A stretch of 46,642 bases of DNA, taken from contig CAMLIZ010000011.1 of the NCBI GenBank assembly GCA_946480245.1, positions 1 through 46,642 on the forward strand. The letters are read 5' to 3'. The number at the start of each line of letters is the position of its first letter. The first letter of the stretch is position 1. The position numbers were made by a program, and so were the translations under genes. The notes under the pieces are model-generated. The model was not told the origin of the DNA, did no database searches, and worked only from the letters and a program-made list of their open reading frames with translations. This document shows positions 16,352 to 24,382 of the stretch, one piece after another. The stretch comes from an uncultured Pseudomonadota bacterium (GTDB lineage Bacteria; Pseudomonadota; Gammaproteobacteria; Burkholderiales; Burkholderiaceae).

Positions 16352-16660
16352 TCAGTCGTAGGACACGGCCACGGTCTGGCCGGTGCCGGGCACGACGACG
16401 ATGCCCTTGAGGCAGGGCATGTCGATCAGGTAGGTGCCAACCGCATTCGGGATCACACCCACTTGGTTGGCCACGGTGTTGCCCGAGGTGCTGTTGCCGT
16501 CGTACACCGCGCCGGCGGCCGAGCCGGCCACCAGGACCTGCACGCGCACGATGCGGCACTGGCCGGGCGCGAAATCGCTTTGCACCTGGGCCACCACCGC
16601 GGCAGCCGTGATGTTCAGCGTTGCGCACCGGCCTTGCCGGGTATAGACGCCGTCGCTCAT
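16352..16660 (-). CDS. Small capsid-region protein, possible decoration or head fibre
   Basis: A 102-residue protein of predicted beta structure (LNITAAAVVAQVQSDFAPGQCRIVRVQVLVAGSAAGAVYDG...), rich in Val, Ala and Gly and without a signal peptide. It lies between the capsid and connector genes, and its ATG overlaps the upstream stop. Such proteins often decorate the capsid surface. I cannot name the family. Confidence 0.6.
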   Translation of the reverse strand: MSDGVYTRQGRCATLNITAAAVVAQVQSDFAPGQCRIVRVQVLVAGSAAGAVYDGNSTSGNTVANQVGVIPNAVGTYLIDMPCLKGIVVVPGTGQTVAVSYD

Positions 16661-16836
16661 AGCACCTCGCGGTAGCGCGCACCGTGCTGCAGCAGCGCCT
16701 TGATGTCGTCGGGGTTCTGCACGATCTGGCCTTCATGGAACTGGCGCAGCACGCCGTTGTCCGACCAGCCGATCGTCTCGCTGAGCAGGATGGACGGTGG
16801 CAGCAGCTCCTCGTCCTTCTTCGGTTTCGTGGCCAT
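16657..16836 (-). CDS. Small capsid-region protein (59 aa)
   Basis: A 59-residue protein beginning MATKPKKDEELLPPS and ending GARYREVL, with a helical core containing DIKALLQHGARY. A GGAGG element lies just upstream of ATG 16836. Its stop overlaps the next gene by 4 bases. It is part of the head operon; function unknown. Confidence 0.6.
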   Translation of the reverse strand: MATKPKKDEELLPPSILLSETIGWSDNGVLRQFHEGQIVQNPDDIKALLQHGARYREVL

Positions 16837-16847
16837 CGTGGCCTCCT

Positions 16848-17069
16848 TCAAACGACCGGCGCGCTGATGGCCGTGAGGGCCGCCAGCAGCTGCGCGTCGC
16901 AGACGACTGGCACGCCGTTGAAGAACTGCACGTGGTGGCCCTTGTAGTTGAGCGTGAAGTCCTTCGTGGGGGTCTTCACGTTGCCGGCGCCATACAGCGT
17001 GCCCAGCTGGGTGCCGGTGAGCTGCGCGAGGCTGCCGTTCGTCGCGCACGCGACAGTGGGGGTGGGCAT
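16848..17069 (-). CDS. Small capsid-region protein (73 aa)
   Basis: A 73-residue protein (MPTPTVACATNGSLAQLTGTQLGT...) with a beta-type middle (TKDFTLNYKGHHVQFFNGVPVVCD) and a short C-terminal helix. ATG 17069 is preferred over a TTG 15 bases upstream because GGAGA stands 5 bases before it. It is the first gene after the major capsid gene and lies just past a stable hairpin. Possible decoration or stabilising protein; family not recognised. Confidence 0.6.
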   Translation of the reverse strand: MPTPTVACATNGSLAQLTGTQLGTLYGAGNVKTPTKDFTLNYKGHHVQFFNGVPVVCDAQLLAALTAISAPVV

Positions 17070-17084
17070 GGTGCTCTCCATCAA

Positions 17085-17108
17085 GGGGCAGGACCGAAGC
17101 CCTGCCCC
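17085..17108 (-). terminator. Hairpin after the major capsid gene (partial terminator or attenuator)
   Basis: An 8-bp perfect stem (GGGGCAGG / CCTGCCCC) with an 8-base loop, 18 bases past the capsid stop. It lacks a uridine run (TTGATGG follows). It may stabilise the abundant capsid mRNA or dampen read-through. Confidence 0.45.
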
Positions 17109-17125
17109 GTTTCACCGATCGGCGA

Positions 17126-18454
17126 TCAGCCGGCGTGCTCCATCACCACGGCGCGCTTGTAGTACGCCTGCGACGCGGTGGGCACGATGTTGGTGTTGAC
17201 AGTCTGGTCGGTCGGGGCGGTGAAGCCGCCGATCCAGTACCAGGACTGGGCGATGATCTGCTGCAGCCGGTCGAGCGGCTCGCGGGTGACCATCACGATG
17301 TCGTCCACCACCGAGATCTCGGCGTTGTCGCCCACCGTGTCCTTCGCGCCCATGCCCTCGAAGTCGCCCTCGACCAGCGCCTCGGCGCCGACCAGGATCG
17401 GGCGACGCACGGTGACGCTGCCCAGGGTCTGCACGTAGGCCTCGGTGGTCGGGATCACGCGCACGTCCACCAACTCGACCACGCGGCCCATGCGGAACTC
17501 CTGCGCCGCCGCGGTCGCGCCCTGGAACAACTGCTTGAAGTCGGGATCGGCGAAGAACTGCCGGGCCGACTTCGGGTCCAGGTAGAGGTTGTACATGCCG
17601 TTGACCGTCGGCACGCCGTTGCTGCGCAGGTAGGCCACGCCGTCGAGCACCGAGCCCATCGTCAGCAGGTCGGTGCCGATGATCTGGCTGGTGTTGCCGC
17701 GGCCGTTCGGACGCAGGATGAACGGGGCCACGCCCGCGCCGCCGTTGTACGCCGTCACGGTGTTGAGCGCGGTGCCGTCGGCCACGGTCACGTTGCCCGA
17801 GAAGGTCAGCGTGCCGGAGATGCCGCCAGGCGCGGTGCTCACGTTCGAGCCGTCCACCGCCACGCCGGTGAGCGTGTAGATGTTCGAGCCGACCGTCACC
17901 TGCATGGTGTTGCCGCCGCTGACGTTGGTCAGCACGCCATTGACGAACACCTGCTGGAAGCCGCGCACGTCATCGACGCTGATCGTGGCCGCCGGCGCGC
18001 CGAGCGTGGTGCGCACGCGGGTGTTGCCGCCCATGTACGGGTTGAACAGCGCGGCGCGCGCCAGGCGGTCCAGCGACTGCGCCGATTGCAGGCCGTTCGC
18101 GCGAGCGTTCTGCAGGAACTGCTCGACGATGCCGACGCGGTTAGTGACCGTGTTCAGGTCGATGGTGTCGCCGTACATCGCGATCGACAGCGTGTACTGC
18201 TCCACCGTCCAGGTCGACGGCGTGAGGCCGTTGTCCAGGTTGGTGTTGCTCGACGGCGTGATCGGCGTGGTGGTGGGCGCCTTCAGGCCCGGGCGGGTCT
18301 TGGTGACCGTCTCACCGATCTTGTTGGGGAACATCTCGCGCCGTGCCACCTGGCGGTAGCCGAGGACGGAGCGGATCTGGTCCTGGAACTCGCGCTCCAG
18401 GAAGTTCTGCTGGATGATCGGCTGCAGGGCAGCCGGGAAGTTCTGGATGGCCAT
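17126..18454 (-). CDS. Major capsid protein
   Basis: A 442-residue protein in the position and size expected of a coat protein. It starts MAIQNFPAALQPIIQQNFLEREFQ, then TVTKTRPGLKAPTTTPITPSSNTN and LDNGLTPSTWTVEQYTLSIAMYGDTIDLN, a P22/HK97-type coat pattern. A beta-rich inserted domain (about 165-250) and a C-terminal region RRPILVGAEALVEGDFEG...SVVDDIVMVTREPLDRLQQIIAQSWYWIG complete the fold. No prohead protease gene was found, so the scaffold is probably not cleaved by a phage protease. Scaffold lies upstream, a hairpin downstream. Confidence 0.85.
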   Translation of the reverse strand: MAIQNFPAALQPIIQQNFLEREFQDQIRSVLGYRQVARREMFPNKIGETVTKTRPGLKAPTTTPITPSSNTNLDNGLTPSTWTVEQYTLSIAMYGDTIDLNTVTNRVGIVEQFLQNARANGLQSAQSLDRLARAALFNPYMGGNTRVRTTLGAPAATISVDDVRGFQQVFVNGVLTNVSGGNTMQVTVGSNIYTLTGVAVDGSNVSTAPGGISGTLTFSGNVTVADGTALNTVTAYNGGAGVAPFILRPNGRGNTSQIIGTDLLTMGSVLDGVAYLRSNGVPTVNGMYNLYLDPKSARQFFADPDFKQLFQGATAAAQEFRMGRVVELVDVRVIPTTEAYVQTLGSVTVRRPILVGAEALVEGDFEGMGAKDTVGDNAEISVVDDIVMVTREPLDRLQQIIAQSWYWIGGFTAPTDQTVNTNIVPTASQAYYKRAVVMEHAG

Positions 18455-18582
18455 GTCGGGCTCCTAGAGGGTTGAGGTTCGACCCCCTGGGCGTCGGGCC
18501 CCGATGGGAATGGCGCTTGCGCGCCGGGTAGCAGTTGGTGGTGGAGAAAGGCGCGCGGATCGGCCGCGCGCCCGGTGGTGGA

Positions 18583-19173
18583 TCAGCGGATGCCCAGGGC
18601 CCGCTTCGCAGCGGCGTATTCCTCGGGCGTCATCTCGGTAGCCTTCTTCGCGTTCGGCTTGCCGCCATCGTTCGGCGGCGGCTTGCCGGTGCTGCTGGTG
18701 CTGCTGGCGCCGAAGAGGTAGGGCTTGCCCTTCTTCATCTCTTCCATCAGCGCGTCGGCCCCCTCCACCTCGCCGGTCTCGGGGTTCAGCTTCACCTTCG
18801 ACAGGTCGGCCAGCTTCAGACCATCGAGGTCCACCATGCCGGCCTTCAGGGCCGCGGCCTTGAGCTCGGCGCGGATGATGCGCTGGTCGGCGGCGGTGTT
18901 CGCCTCCTTCAGCTTCTCCTCCAGCGTCTTCGGGAAGGCTTCGACATCGGCCTGCATCTTCTGCAGCTTCGTCTCCAGCTCGGTGGCCTTCAGGCGGTAG
19001 CCCTTGTTCTCGGCGCGCAGCTCGCGCACGTACTCGACCGAGAAGGTCTGCGGCTCGGGTGCTGGTGCGGGGGGGTTGCCGCCACCACCACCACCGCCCC
19101 CGCCCCCGCCGCCGTCGTTCTCGGGCTCCATGTAGCCGCCATGCCTCAGGAGCTTTCGCAGGAGCGCGCTCAT
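18583..19173 (-). CDS. Capsid scaffolding protein
   Basis: A 196-residue acidic, helical protein directly upstream of the coat gene. It has a 12-Gly run at about residues 21-32 and a long predicted coiled coil (about 50-105, ENKGYRLKATELETKLQKMQADVEAF...). The Lys/Ala-rich C-terminus (EMTPEEYAAAKRALGIR) fits the coat-binding helix of scaffolds such as the GP20 / DUF4355 types. It would guide coat assembly and then leave the prohead. Start at ATG 19173 overlaps the stop of the preceding gene. The Gly run is coded by a repetitive CCACCACC/CCCCCG stretch, prone to length change. Confidence 0.75.
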   Translation of the reverse strand: MSALLRKLLRHGGYMEPENDGGGGGGGGGGGGNPPAPAPEPQTFSVEYVRELRAENKGYRLKATELETKLQKMQADVEAFPKTLEEKLKEANTAADQRIIRAELKAAALKAGMVDLDGLKLADLSKVKLNPETGEVEGADALMEEMKKGKPYLFGASSTSSTGKPPPNDGGKPNAKKATEMTPEEYAAAKRALGIR

Positions 19174-19478
19174 TGCACACCTCCGACCTGCTCGCCGTCG
19201 AGCATCAGCTGCTTGGCTTGCGCCAGCGCGCCGGCCAGGCCCTGCCGCACAAGCTCGTCGTGCTGGTTCAGGTTGACCTGCATCGCGCGCGACAGCATCT
19301 CGTTGGCGGCGTGGTGATTCACGCCGTGGCCGAGCAGCATCATGGTGCCGTCCTCGGCGCGCGTGATCACGAGCGCGCCGGCGACGCCGAGCTGCTCGCA
19401 CACCGTCTGGGGCGCGGTCGCGATGGTCATCGCGGGAGGCGCCGCGGGGGGCGCGTCGGTGGTGGTTTCCTCAGCCAT
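19170..19478 (-). CDS. Small head-operon protein, function unknown
   Basis: A 102-residue protein (MAEETTTDAPPAAPPAMT...). The N-terminus is Pro/Ala-rich, followed by a probable small alpha/beta unit with LGVAGALVITRAEDGTMMLLGHGVNHHAANEMLSRAMQVN. A GGAGG stands 5 bases before ATG 19478, which is why I prefer it to the in-frame start 57 bases upstream. It lies between portal and scaffold. I do not recognise the family. Confidence 0.6.
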   Translation of the reverse strand: MAEETTTDAPPAAPPAMTIATAPQTVCEQLGVAGALVITRAEDGTMMLLGHGVNHHAANEMLSRAMQVNLNQHDELVRQGLAGALAQAKQLMLDGEQVGGVQ

Positions 19479-19495
19479 CAGGCCTCCAGGAAGAA

Positions 19496-19513
19496 GCCCG
19501 CCATCGGGCGGGC
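19496..19513 (-). terminator. Short hairpin between portal and next gene
   Basis: A 7-bp perfect stem (GCCCGCC / GGCGGGC) with a 4-base loop, followed on the minus strand by TTCTTCCT. It lies 42 bases past the portal stop. The weak U-run suggests partial termination or mRNA end protection rather than a full stop. Confidence 0.4.
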
Positions 19514-19554
19514 GGTTGCACAACGCCGGCGGCACCGGGCCGCGGCGACAGGGA

Positions 19555-21033
19555 TCAGTCGTCGGATTGGCTCAGCGGCTCCTGCTTGGGCTTGGCCGCC
19601 ACGCTGTTCGGGGGTGGCGGGTCGGCGTCGATCTGCCGCATCTCGTCTTCGGGGTCCGCGATGTCATACGCCGGCGCGATCGACTTGATCGCCGTCTCGC
19701 GCGACAGCAGCCCGGCACCGCGCAGCACGTCCAGCGTCTCGGCCTGGGTCTGCTTGTCGGCGTAGGTCGGCTGGTACCACTGCGGCCAGCGCAGCACGAT
19801 GTCCTCGTCGACCTTGAGCTTCTGCAGCGCGCGGCCCTTCTTGTCGCGCAGCGGGAACTTCGCCGAGGCCTTGAGCACCATGCCCAGCAGGTCCAGCAGC
19901 GCGCCCTCGCCGTAGCTGATGCGCAGCTTGTCGGCCAGCCAGATCAGCGACTGGTTCATCAGCTCCATCGCGCGGCCGCTCTGCGCCGAGCTGAGCTTGT
20001 CCGCGTTCGCGCGGTTGCCGCCGGCGCCTTCGAGCGCCAGCTCGCGCAGGCCCTTGACCCAGTCGAGCACCGCGGCCGCCGCGTCGCCGCTGATCTCCAG
20101 CAGCTTCGCGTCGCCGTTCTCGGAGGTGACGATCGCGTTGGCTGCGCCCTTGACCACCGCGGCACCGTCCTGGAACGCCGGCTCCTTGATGTGCAGCGTC
20201 GGGTCGCTCTGGTACTTCAGGCCGCGGCCACCCTGGCTGAGCAGGTAGTCCGCCTCGATCTGAGTGTCGATCGCTTCCGGCGGGAACGTCGGCTCGCCGT
20301 CGATGTCGTCGCCGCCCGGCAGGTTGCGCACCCATGCGATCGGCACGAAGCCGATGCCGTGGGTCACCGTGCGCGCGGTGTCCACCACCGGCGGTGTGCC
20401 GGCGCTCGCGTCGGCTTTCTTCTGCGGCTGGTACCACGTCTCGGCGCCGGCATTCCATTCGCGCTGGAACCAGAACTCGGTGGCGAGGTCATCATCCGCG
20501 ATCGCGTAGCCGGCCCGCTTGAGCACGTCGCCCTTGACCTTGTAGCGCTCGGTCACGCGCAGCAGCGTGTCGGGCGCCTCTGGGTCCCAGGTGGGCGTCA
20601 GGTAGGTGGTGCGCATCACCGACCAGAACACGCGGCCCTTGAGCACGCGCATCAGGATCGCCACGCTGCCCACCGAGCCGGCTGTGGCCGCTTCGATCAT
20701 CACCGCGTTCAGACACGTCTCACGCACGATCGCGGTCAGCGTGTCGCGGGTGGCCTCGTTGGTGCACTCGATGGCCGGGAAGTGGCCCTCCGAGAACAGC
20801 AGCGACACCGAGTCATTGACGACAGTGCGGCAGAAGCGCGTGCGCGCCGAGGGGCGCCGGCTTGCCAGCGGCACGTACTCGCCGGCCTTGTTCTTCTCTT
20901 CGCCGAACGGGTACTTCAGCTCGTCGTACAGCGTGCCGTCCAGCACGCGCAGGTAGGACGCCACCCGGAACGCCCGCTCGGGGTAGTCGTTGTCCTTCGT
21001 GTAGGTCGCCTGCAGGGTCTTGAAGTCGGGCAT
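19555..21033 (-). CDS. Portal protein (SPP1 gp6-like)
   Basis: A 492-residue protein with the portal family layout. It has an N-terminal helical part with SARTRFCRTVVNDSVSLLFSEGHFP and a core containing RVTERYKVKGDVL and FVPIAWVRNLPGGDDIDGEPTF. A helical C-terminal half includes SAQSGRAMELMNQSLIWLADKLRISYG. The last part is a Pro/acidic tail. The dodecameric portal is the DNA entry and exit channel and docks the terminase. It lies 3 bases downstream of the large terminase gene. Confidence 0.85.
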   Translation of the reverse strand: MPDFKTLQATYTKDNDYPERAFRVASYLRVLDGTLYDELKYPFGEEKNKAGEYVPLASRRPSARTRFCRTVVNDSVSLLFSEGHFPAIECTNEATRDTLTAIVRETCLNAVMIEAATAGSVGSVAILMRVLKGRVFWSVMRTTYLTPTWDPEAPDTLLRVTERYKVKGDVLKRAGYAIADDDLATEFWFQREWNAGAETWYQPQKKADASAGTPPVVDTARTVTHGIGFVPIAWVRNLPGGDDIDGEPTFPPEAIDTQIEADYLLSQGGRGLKYQSDPTLHIKEPAFQDGAAVVKGAANAIVTSENGDAKLLEISGDAAAAVLDWVKGLRELALEGAGGNRANADKLSSAQSGRAMELMNQSLIWLADKLRISYGEGALLDLLGMVLKASAKFPLRDKKGRALQKLKVDEDIVLRWPQWYQPTYADKQTQAETLDVLRGAGLLSRETAIKSIAPAYDIADPEDEMRQIDADPPPPNSVAAKPKQEPLSQSDD

Positions 21034-21036
21034 GGC

Positions 21037-22338
21037 TCATCGACCCATGTGGTTGATCTGCGCGTGCGGCACCAGCGGCCGCTTCACCGGCCAGCGGTAG
21101 TGCAGGAAGTAGCCGCCGGCGTCGTTGGTGTGGTCCAGGCCCCCGTCCTTGTCCGGCTCGCCGTTCTCGTCGTAGACCTGCTGCTCCAGGCTCTCGGTGA
21201 ACGTGGGGCAGTTGTCGGTGTTCACCTTCAGCCGCCGCTGGGCCCGGTCGTTCAGCACCAGCGCGTTGACGGCGTTGATGCGGTCCTTCACCGGCGGGTT
21301 GGCGCTGGGCGCGCGCACCGTCAGGCCGGCCTGCTGCAGGATGGTCAGGTCGGACACGGATGCCGACTTGCTGCTCGTGTTCTGGCCGCTGGCGTCCGGG
21401 TAGACCGCCACCTGGTGACCCTGCGACTTGAAGCGCTCGACGATCAGACGCGCCATCGTGGGCGTGTCGCGCACCTTCACCAGCTCGGCCAGCGCGCGCG
21501 GCTCGTCGTCGCGGATGACGAACACGATCGCGGCCATCTTCGTGACGTTGAAGTCCATGCCGATGTGCAGCTGCTCGCCCGGATGGATCTGCTCCAGCGT
21601 CGCGTTGAGCGCGCGATCGAAGTCCGGGTACACCGCGCCGCTCGTGAGGTTCACGAACCGGCCGCGCAGGTAGGCCTCGATGAGCTGCGGCGGGTAGCTG
21701 GCGCGCAGCGACTCGATGTACCCGTCGGGCAGGTACTTCTCGTTGTCGTACGTGCTGGCCTGCACGATGCCGTAGAGCTTGGCCAGCCCGGGCTTGTCGC
21801 GCACGTCCTTGACGAACTGCTGGTAGACGAACTTGAAGCCCTCGGGCGTCGTCGTCACGTCGATGCCGTTGCGCAGGCCGTCGACCCGGTAGCGCATGCG
21901 CGCGATGATCTTGCGCCACGCCAACTGCGCCTTGTCGCGCTTGAGCAGGTCCAGCTCGTCGACCTGCGCGTGGCCGATCTTGAAGCCCACGATCTCGTTG
22001 GGCTTCTCGAGCGATCGGCACAGCACGGTGCCGCGGCTCTGGCGCCCCGAGAACAGGTGCACCTCGTGGTTCGCCTGGTTGATCCGCGTCCGCAGCCCCC
22101 AGTCGAACGCGACCTCCTCGATCGTCGGATAGAAGATGTCGCGGATCTGAGGGTAGGTCGGCGCGAAATAGCCGGCGTTGATCCGCGGGTGTTCCCAGAA
22201 GTGCTTGCACAACCCCGCGCCGCCCACCCACGTCTTGCCCGAGCCGAAGCCGGCCACGAAGGCGCGGAACTTGTGCGGCAGCGCCAGGAAGCGCGCCTGC
22301 GGGACGTTAAGCGTCGGATTGAGCGTCACGGCGGCCAT
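21037..22338 (-). CDS. Terminase large subunit (TerL)
   Basis: A 433-residue DNA-packaging motor with both catalytic domains. The ATPase has Walker A at 30-36 (GFGSGKT) and Walker B at about 123-128 (HAQVDE). The C-terminal RNase H-like nuclease has Asp262 (HIGMDFNVTKMA), Asp315 (VYPDASG) and Asp406 (HTNDAGGYFLHY), the classic metal-binding triad. It cuts concatemers and pumps DNA into the prohead through the portal. The start overlaps the 3' end of the small-subunit gene by 32 bases. Confidence 0.95.
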   Translation of the reverse strand: MAAVTLNPTLNVPQARFLALPHKFRAFVAGFGSGKTWVGGAGLCKHFWEHPRINAGYFAPTYPQIRDIFYPTIEEVAFDWGLRTRINQANHEVHLFSGRQSRGTVLCRSLEKPNEIVGFKIGHAQVDELDLLKRDKAQLAWRKIIARMRYRVDGLRNGIDVTTTPEGFKFVYQQFVKDVRDKPGLAKLYGIVQASTYDNEKYLPDGYIESLRASYPPQLIEAYLRGRFVNLTSGAVYPDFDRALNATLEQIHPGEQLHIGMDFNVTKMAAIVFVIRDDEPRALAELVKVRDTPTMARLIVERFKSQGHQVAVYPDASGQNTSSKSASVSDLTILQQAGLTVRAPSANPPVKDRINAVNALVLNDRAQRRLKVNTDNCPTFTESLEQQVYDENGEPDKDGGLDHTNDAGGYFLHYRWPVKRPLVPHAQINHMGR

Positions 22339-22798
22339 CGACGACGTTCACGGTGACCTGCACCGGCGTCGGCACGTCGGCGCCTTCACCGACATCCGGG
22401 TTTGAGCGCCAGCGCGTGGGCTGCCGGTTGTGGAGCCAGGCGCGCGCGGCAGGCGTGTCCGGCGGGTAGTGCTCGGTGTAGTCGACGGTGATCGGCTGAC
22501 CCTCGTACTGCAGGATCTTCACCGCCTTGTGGCTGTAGCCGATCGCGCGGTGGTACAGGCTGGCGGCCACCTCTGCGTCCGCCAACAGCTTCCCGCGCGT
22601 GATGGACTCACGAAACTCGGGGTGCTCTTTTTTCCACCGGTTGAGCGTGTTCTCGGACACGCCGAAGAAGTCGGCCATCTCCGCATCGGTCGCACCCAAC
22701 AAGCAGAGCTTTCGAGCCTGCTCGGGAACGTCCTTGTGGAACTTGGTAGGCCGGCCAATCTTTCGCGGCGGCGACTCTTTCGCCTTGCGTTTGGCCAT
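22307..22798 (-). CDS. Terminase small subunit (TerS)
   Basis: A 163-residue protein with a basic N-terminus (MAKRKAKESPPRKIGRPTKFH) and a helix-turn-helix at about 24-56 (ARKLCLLGATDAEMADFFGVSENTLNRWKKEHPEF). An oligomerisation region with ADAEVAASLYHRAIGYSHKAVKI follows. This is the small-terminase pattern: it recognises the packaging site and loads TerL. It is the first gene of the late leftward operon, so the late promoter should lie in or beyond 22799-23030. Confidence 0.85.
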   Translation of the reverse strand: MAKRKAKESPPRKIGRPTKFHKDVPEQARKLCLLGATDAEMADFFGVSENTLNRWKKEHPEFRESITRGKLLADAEVAASLYHRAIGYSHKAVKILQYEGQPITVDYTEHYPPDTPAARAWLHNRQPTRWRSNPDVGEGADVPTPVQVTVNVVDGRRDAQSDA

Positions 22799-22994
22799 GG
22801 TGTTGCCTCATCTGCACATCGGCGCAGGTGAATGACCCTTACGGACTGACGCCGGGACGGCGCAGGGTCAAGCCGCCCGCACTCACGCGCAAATGCCCAG
22901 CGAGTGCGACTGAGGAAAATCCCGCCCCATTTGCCCGTGGGGCGCACGATTGCGCTACGTGTGTGTGCGGGGCCGCAAGTGCGGTACGGAAACG

Positions 22995-23014
22995 AAAAGG
23001 CCCGCCGGCTTTTT
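22995..23014. terminator. Bidirectional terminator-like hairpin before the late operon
   Basis: AAAAGGCC-CGCC-GGCTTTTT forms an 8-bp stem (one G-U pair) with a 4-base loop and T runs on both strands. It lies 13 bases before the HNH start. On the minus strand it precedes the whole late operon, so it may act like a lambda tR' type terminator that a late regulator must overcome; that role is inference. The remaining intergenic sequence from 22799 shows no other clear element. Confidence 0.5.
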
Positions 23015-23026
23015 AGAATCGGCGGT

Positions 23027-23416
23027 ATGGGAAAGCATGTTCACGTCTTGCTGAGCAAGAACATTGATGAACGAACCGGCGTATGCAGACACTGCGGTCC
23101 CGTCGCGCTCCGTCTGAAGGTGAATGTGTGGCGCTGCGTGAACTCGGTTCGCCAGCATCGAGGTGCAGGCGGACCGATACGTGAGCCACATGGCCTTACC
23201 CGGGAGCAGGCGTCCGAGATGCGGGCAGACAGATCGTGTGCGATCTGCGGCACCACCTCACGTCTTGCAGTTGATCATTGCCATCGCACCAAAACGATCC
23301 GGGGCGTCATCTGCAAGAGATGCAATTCCGGGCTGGGATTCTTCGGTGACGACGCGCGGTTGATCAGCAGGGCCGCCCAGTATCTGAGCGACCACGAAAA
23401 AGCCCGCGACGCTTGA
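23027..23416 (+). CDS. HNH / recombination endonuclease VII family nuclease
   Basis: A 129-residue zinc-binding nuclease. An N-terminal CRHCG pair (about 20-24) is followed by the signature CAICG...VDHCHRTKTIRGVICKRCNSGLGFFGDDARL (about 78-115). The DHCH carries the catalytic His, and the two CxxC pairs bind zinc. This is the T4 endonuclease VII-like pattern for cutting branched DNA, also found as HNH nucleases next to terminase genes, where they aid packaging. The start at ATG 23027 is preferred because upstream codons look non-coding. It is on the strand opposite both flanking operons. Confidence 0.85.
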   Translation: MGKHVHVLLSKNIDERTGVCRHCGPVALRLKVNVWRCVNSVRQHRGAGGPIREPHGLTREQASEMRADRSCAICGTTSRLAVDHCHRTKTIRGVICKRCNSGLGFFGDDARLISRAAQYLSDHEKARDA

Positions 23417-23429
23417 AGCGAGGCGGGCT
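23397..23429 (-). terminator. Terminator of the leftward early operon
   Basis: Stem AGCCCGC / GCGGGCT with an inner CGC-TTGAA-GCG arm. On the minus strand it is followed by TTTTTCG. It lies about 80 bases past the last gene of the leftward early operon (stop at 23511) and overlaps the stop codon of the convergent HNH gene, so it may serve both directions. A further small inverted repeat, GGGAC/GTCCC, lies at about 23443-23459. Confidence 0.7.
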
Positions 23430-23510
23430 CATTCGGGCTCTAGGGACACTTACGTCCCGACAGTAGCAAAAACTATAGCAGGTTGATTCACGGCCGACCA
23501 GAGGGATCGC

Positions 23511-24095
23511 TCACGCGCAGCTGATCGCGTCCTCGCAATCGACGAGTCCGTCACGCCGGAACATCGGCTCCAACCGGTCCATGCCCTGGCGGCGCAGTCG
23601 CCCCGCGGTCTTGGCCACCATCTGCATGTTCCGGTGCACGGTCGACTGCGACAGCTCGTGCTCGGCAGCGATCGCGCGCTGGGTGCAGATGTCTCGCGCA
23701 CGGCCTGTGGCGTGCACTGCCCACACCATCAGCATCTGCGCCTGCGGGCTCTGCACGGTGAAGCCGGGCTCGCAGAAGTCGCGCAGCTGGCGCACGCCCT
23801 CGGCCTTGTCCTCGGTGTGCGAGAACCACGCCCAGATGGCGAAGCGCTCCAGCGCCGTGCAGTGGTGTTCCACCGCGCCGCGCACCATCGCGCACTGCCC
23901 GCGCACCTCCATGGGCGACAGGCCCTTGAAGTTCAGCGTGCCATCGCGCACCACCTCTTGGCGGATGCCCGCCTCCTGCAGCAGCCGCTCGATGGCGGCC
24001 TGCGTGTTGCCCTTCTGCGTGACCGGCAGCGAGGCGATGAGAAAGCTCACGTGCAGCGCCTGGTTCACGCTGCGGAAGATCGCCTGATTGCTCAC
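23511..24095 (-). CDS. Putative late-gene regulator with C-terminal HTH
   Basis: A 194-residue soluble protein, last gene of the leftward early operon. A predicted helix-turn-helix is near 145-175 (RAIAAEHELSQSTVHRNMQMVAKTAGRLRRQGMDRL). The N-terminal half is helical and contains MEVRGQCAMVRGAVEHH. GTG 24095 is taken as start because GGAGG stands 5 bases upstream and the codon overlaps the previous stop (GTGA). Lambda's Q occupies the same slot at the end of an early operon just before the late genes, so a role in switching on the late operon is a reasonable inference. No family was recognised with certainty. Confidence 0.6.
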   Translation of the reverse strand: MSNQAIFRSVNQALHVSFLIASLPVTQKGNTQAAIERLLQEAGIRQEVVRDGTLNFKGLSPMEVRGQCAMVRGAVEHHCTALERFAIWAWFSHTEDKAEGVRQLRDFCEPGFTVQSPQAQMLMVWAVHATGRARDICTQRAIAAEHELSQSTVHRNMQMVAKTAGRLRRQGMDRLEPMFRRDGLVDCEDAISCA

Positions 24096-24382
24096 CAAAA
24101 CCTCCACCACGGTTTGCGCGCTACCGCCTTCGCGTTCTCGATGGCCTGCATCGCCGCGCGCGTCGCCTCGATGTCGTTGGACACCGGCTCTGCGTCGGTC
24201 AGCGTCACGCCGCCACACTGGCCGATGAAGATCAGCGCCGCGCGCAGCTGCTCCTGCCGGTGTAGCGGTGTGTCGGGAATGCGCCCGCTCATGCCGGCCC
24301 CGAAGAAGGTCCAGCCATTGAGCTGGATCTGCCCCTCGTTGAAGGTCAAGGTGCCAGCCCTGACCACGCCCTTGATGTTCAC
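24092..24382 (-). CDS. Small phage protein of unknown function (96 aa)
   Basis: A 96-residue protein: a beta-rich N-terminus (NIKGVVRAGTLTFNEGQIQLNGWTFFGAG), then a helical C-terminus (NDIEATRAAMQAIENAKAVARKPWWRFW). GTG 24382 is supported by GGAGGG 9 bases upstream and by overlap with the RusA stop. No family recognised. Confidence 0.6.
   Translation of the reverse strand: MNIKGVVRAGTLTFNEGQIQLNGWTFFGAGMSGRIPDTPLHRQEQLRAALIFIGQCGGVTLTDAEPVSNDIEATRAAMQAIENAKAVARKPWWRFW

Noticed and set aside
19342..22356. A 1004-codon open frame on the plus strand opposite the terminase and portal genes
   Set aside because: It is antisense to well-recognised minus-strand genes, is Arg/His/Leu/Val-rich in the way GC-rich antisense frames are, and shows no domain.
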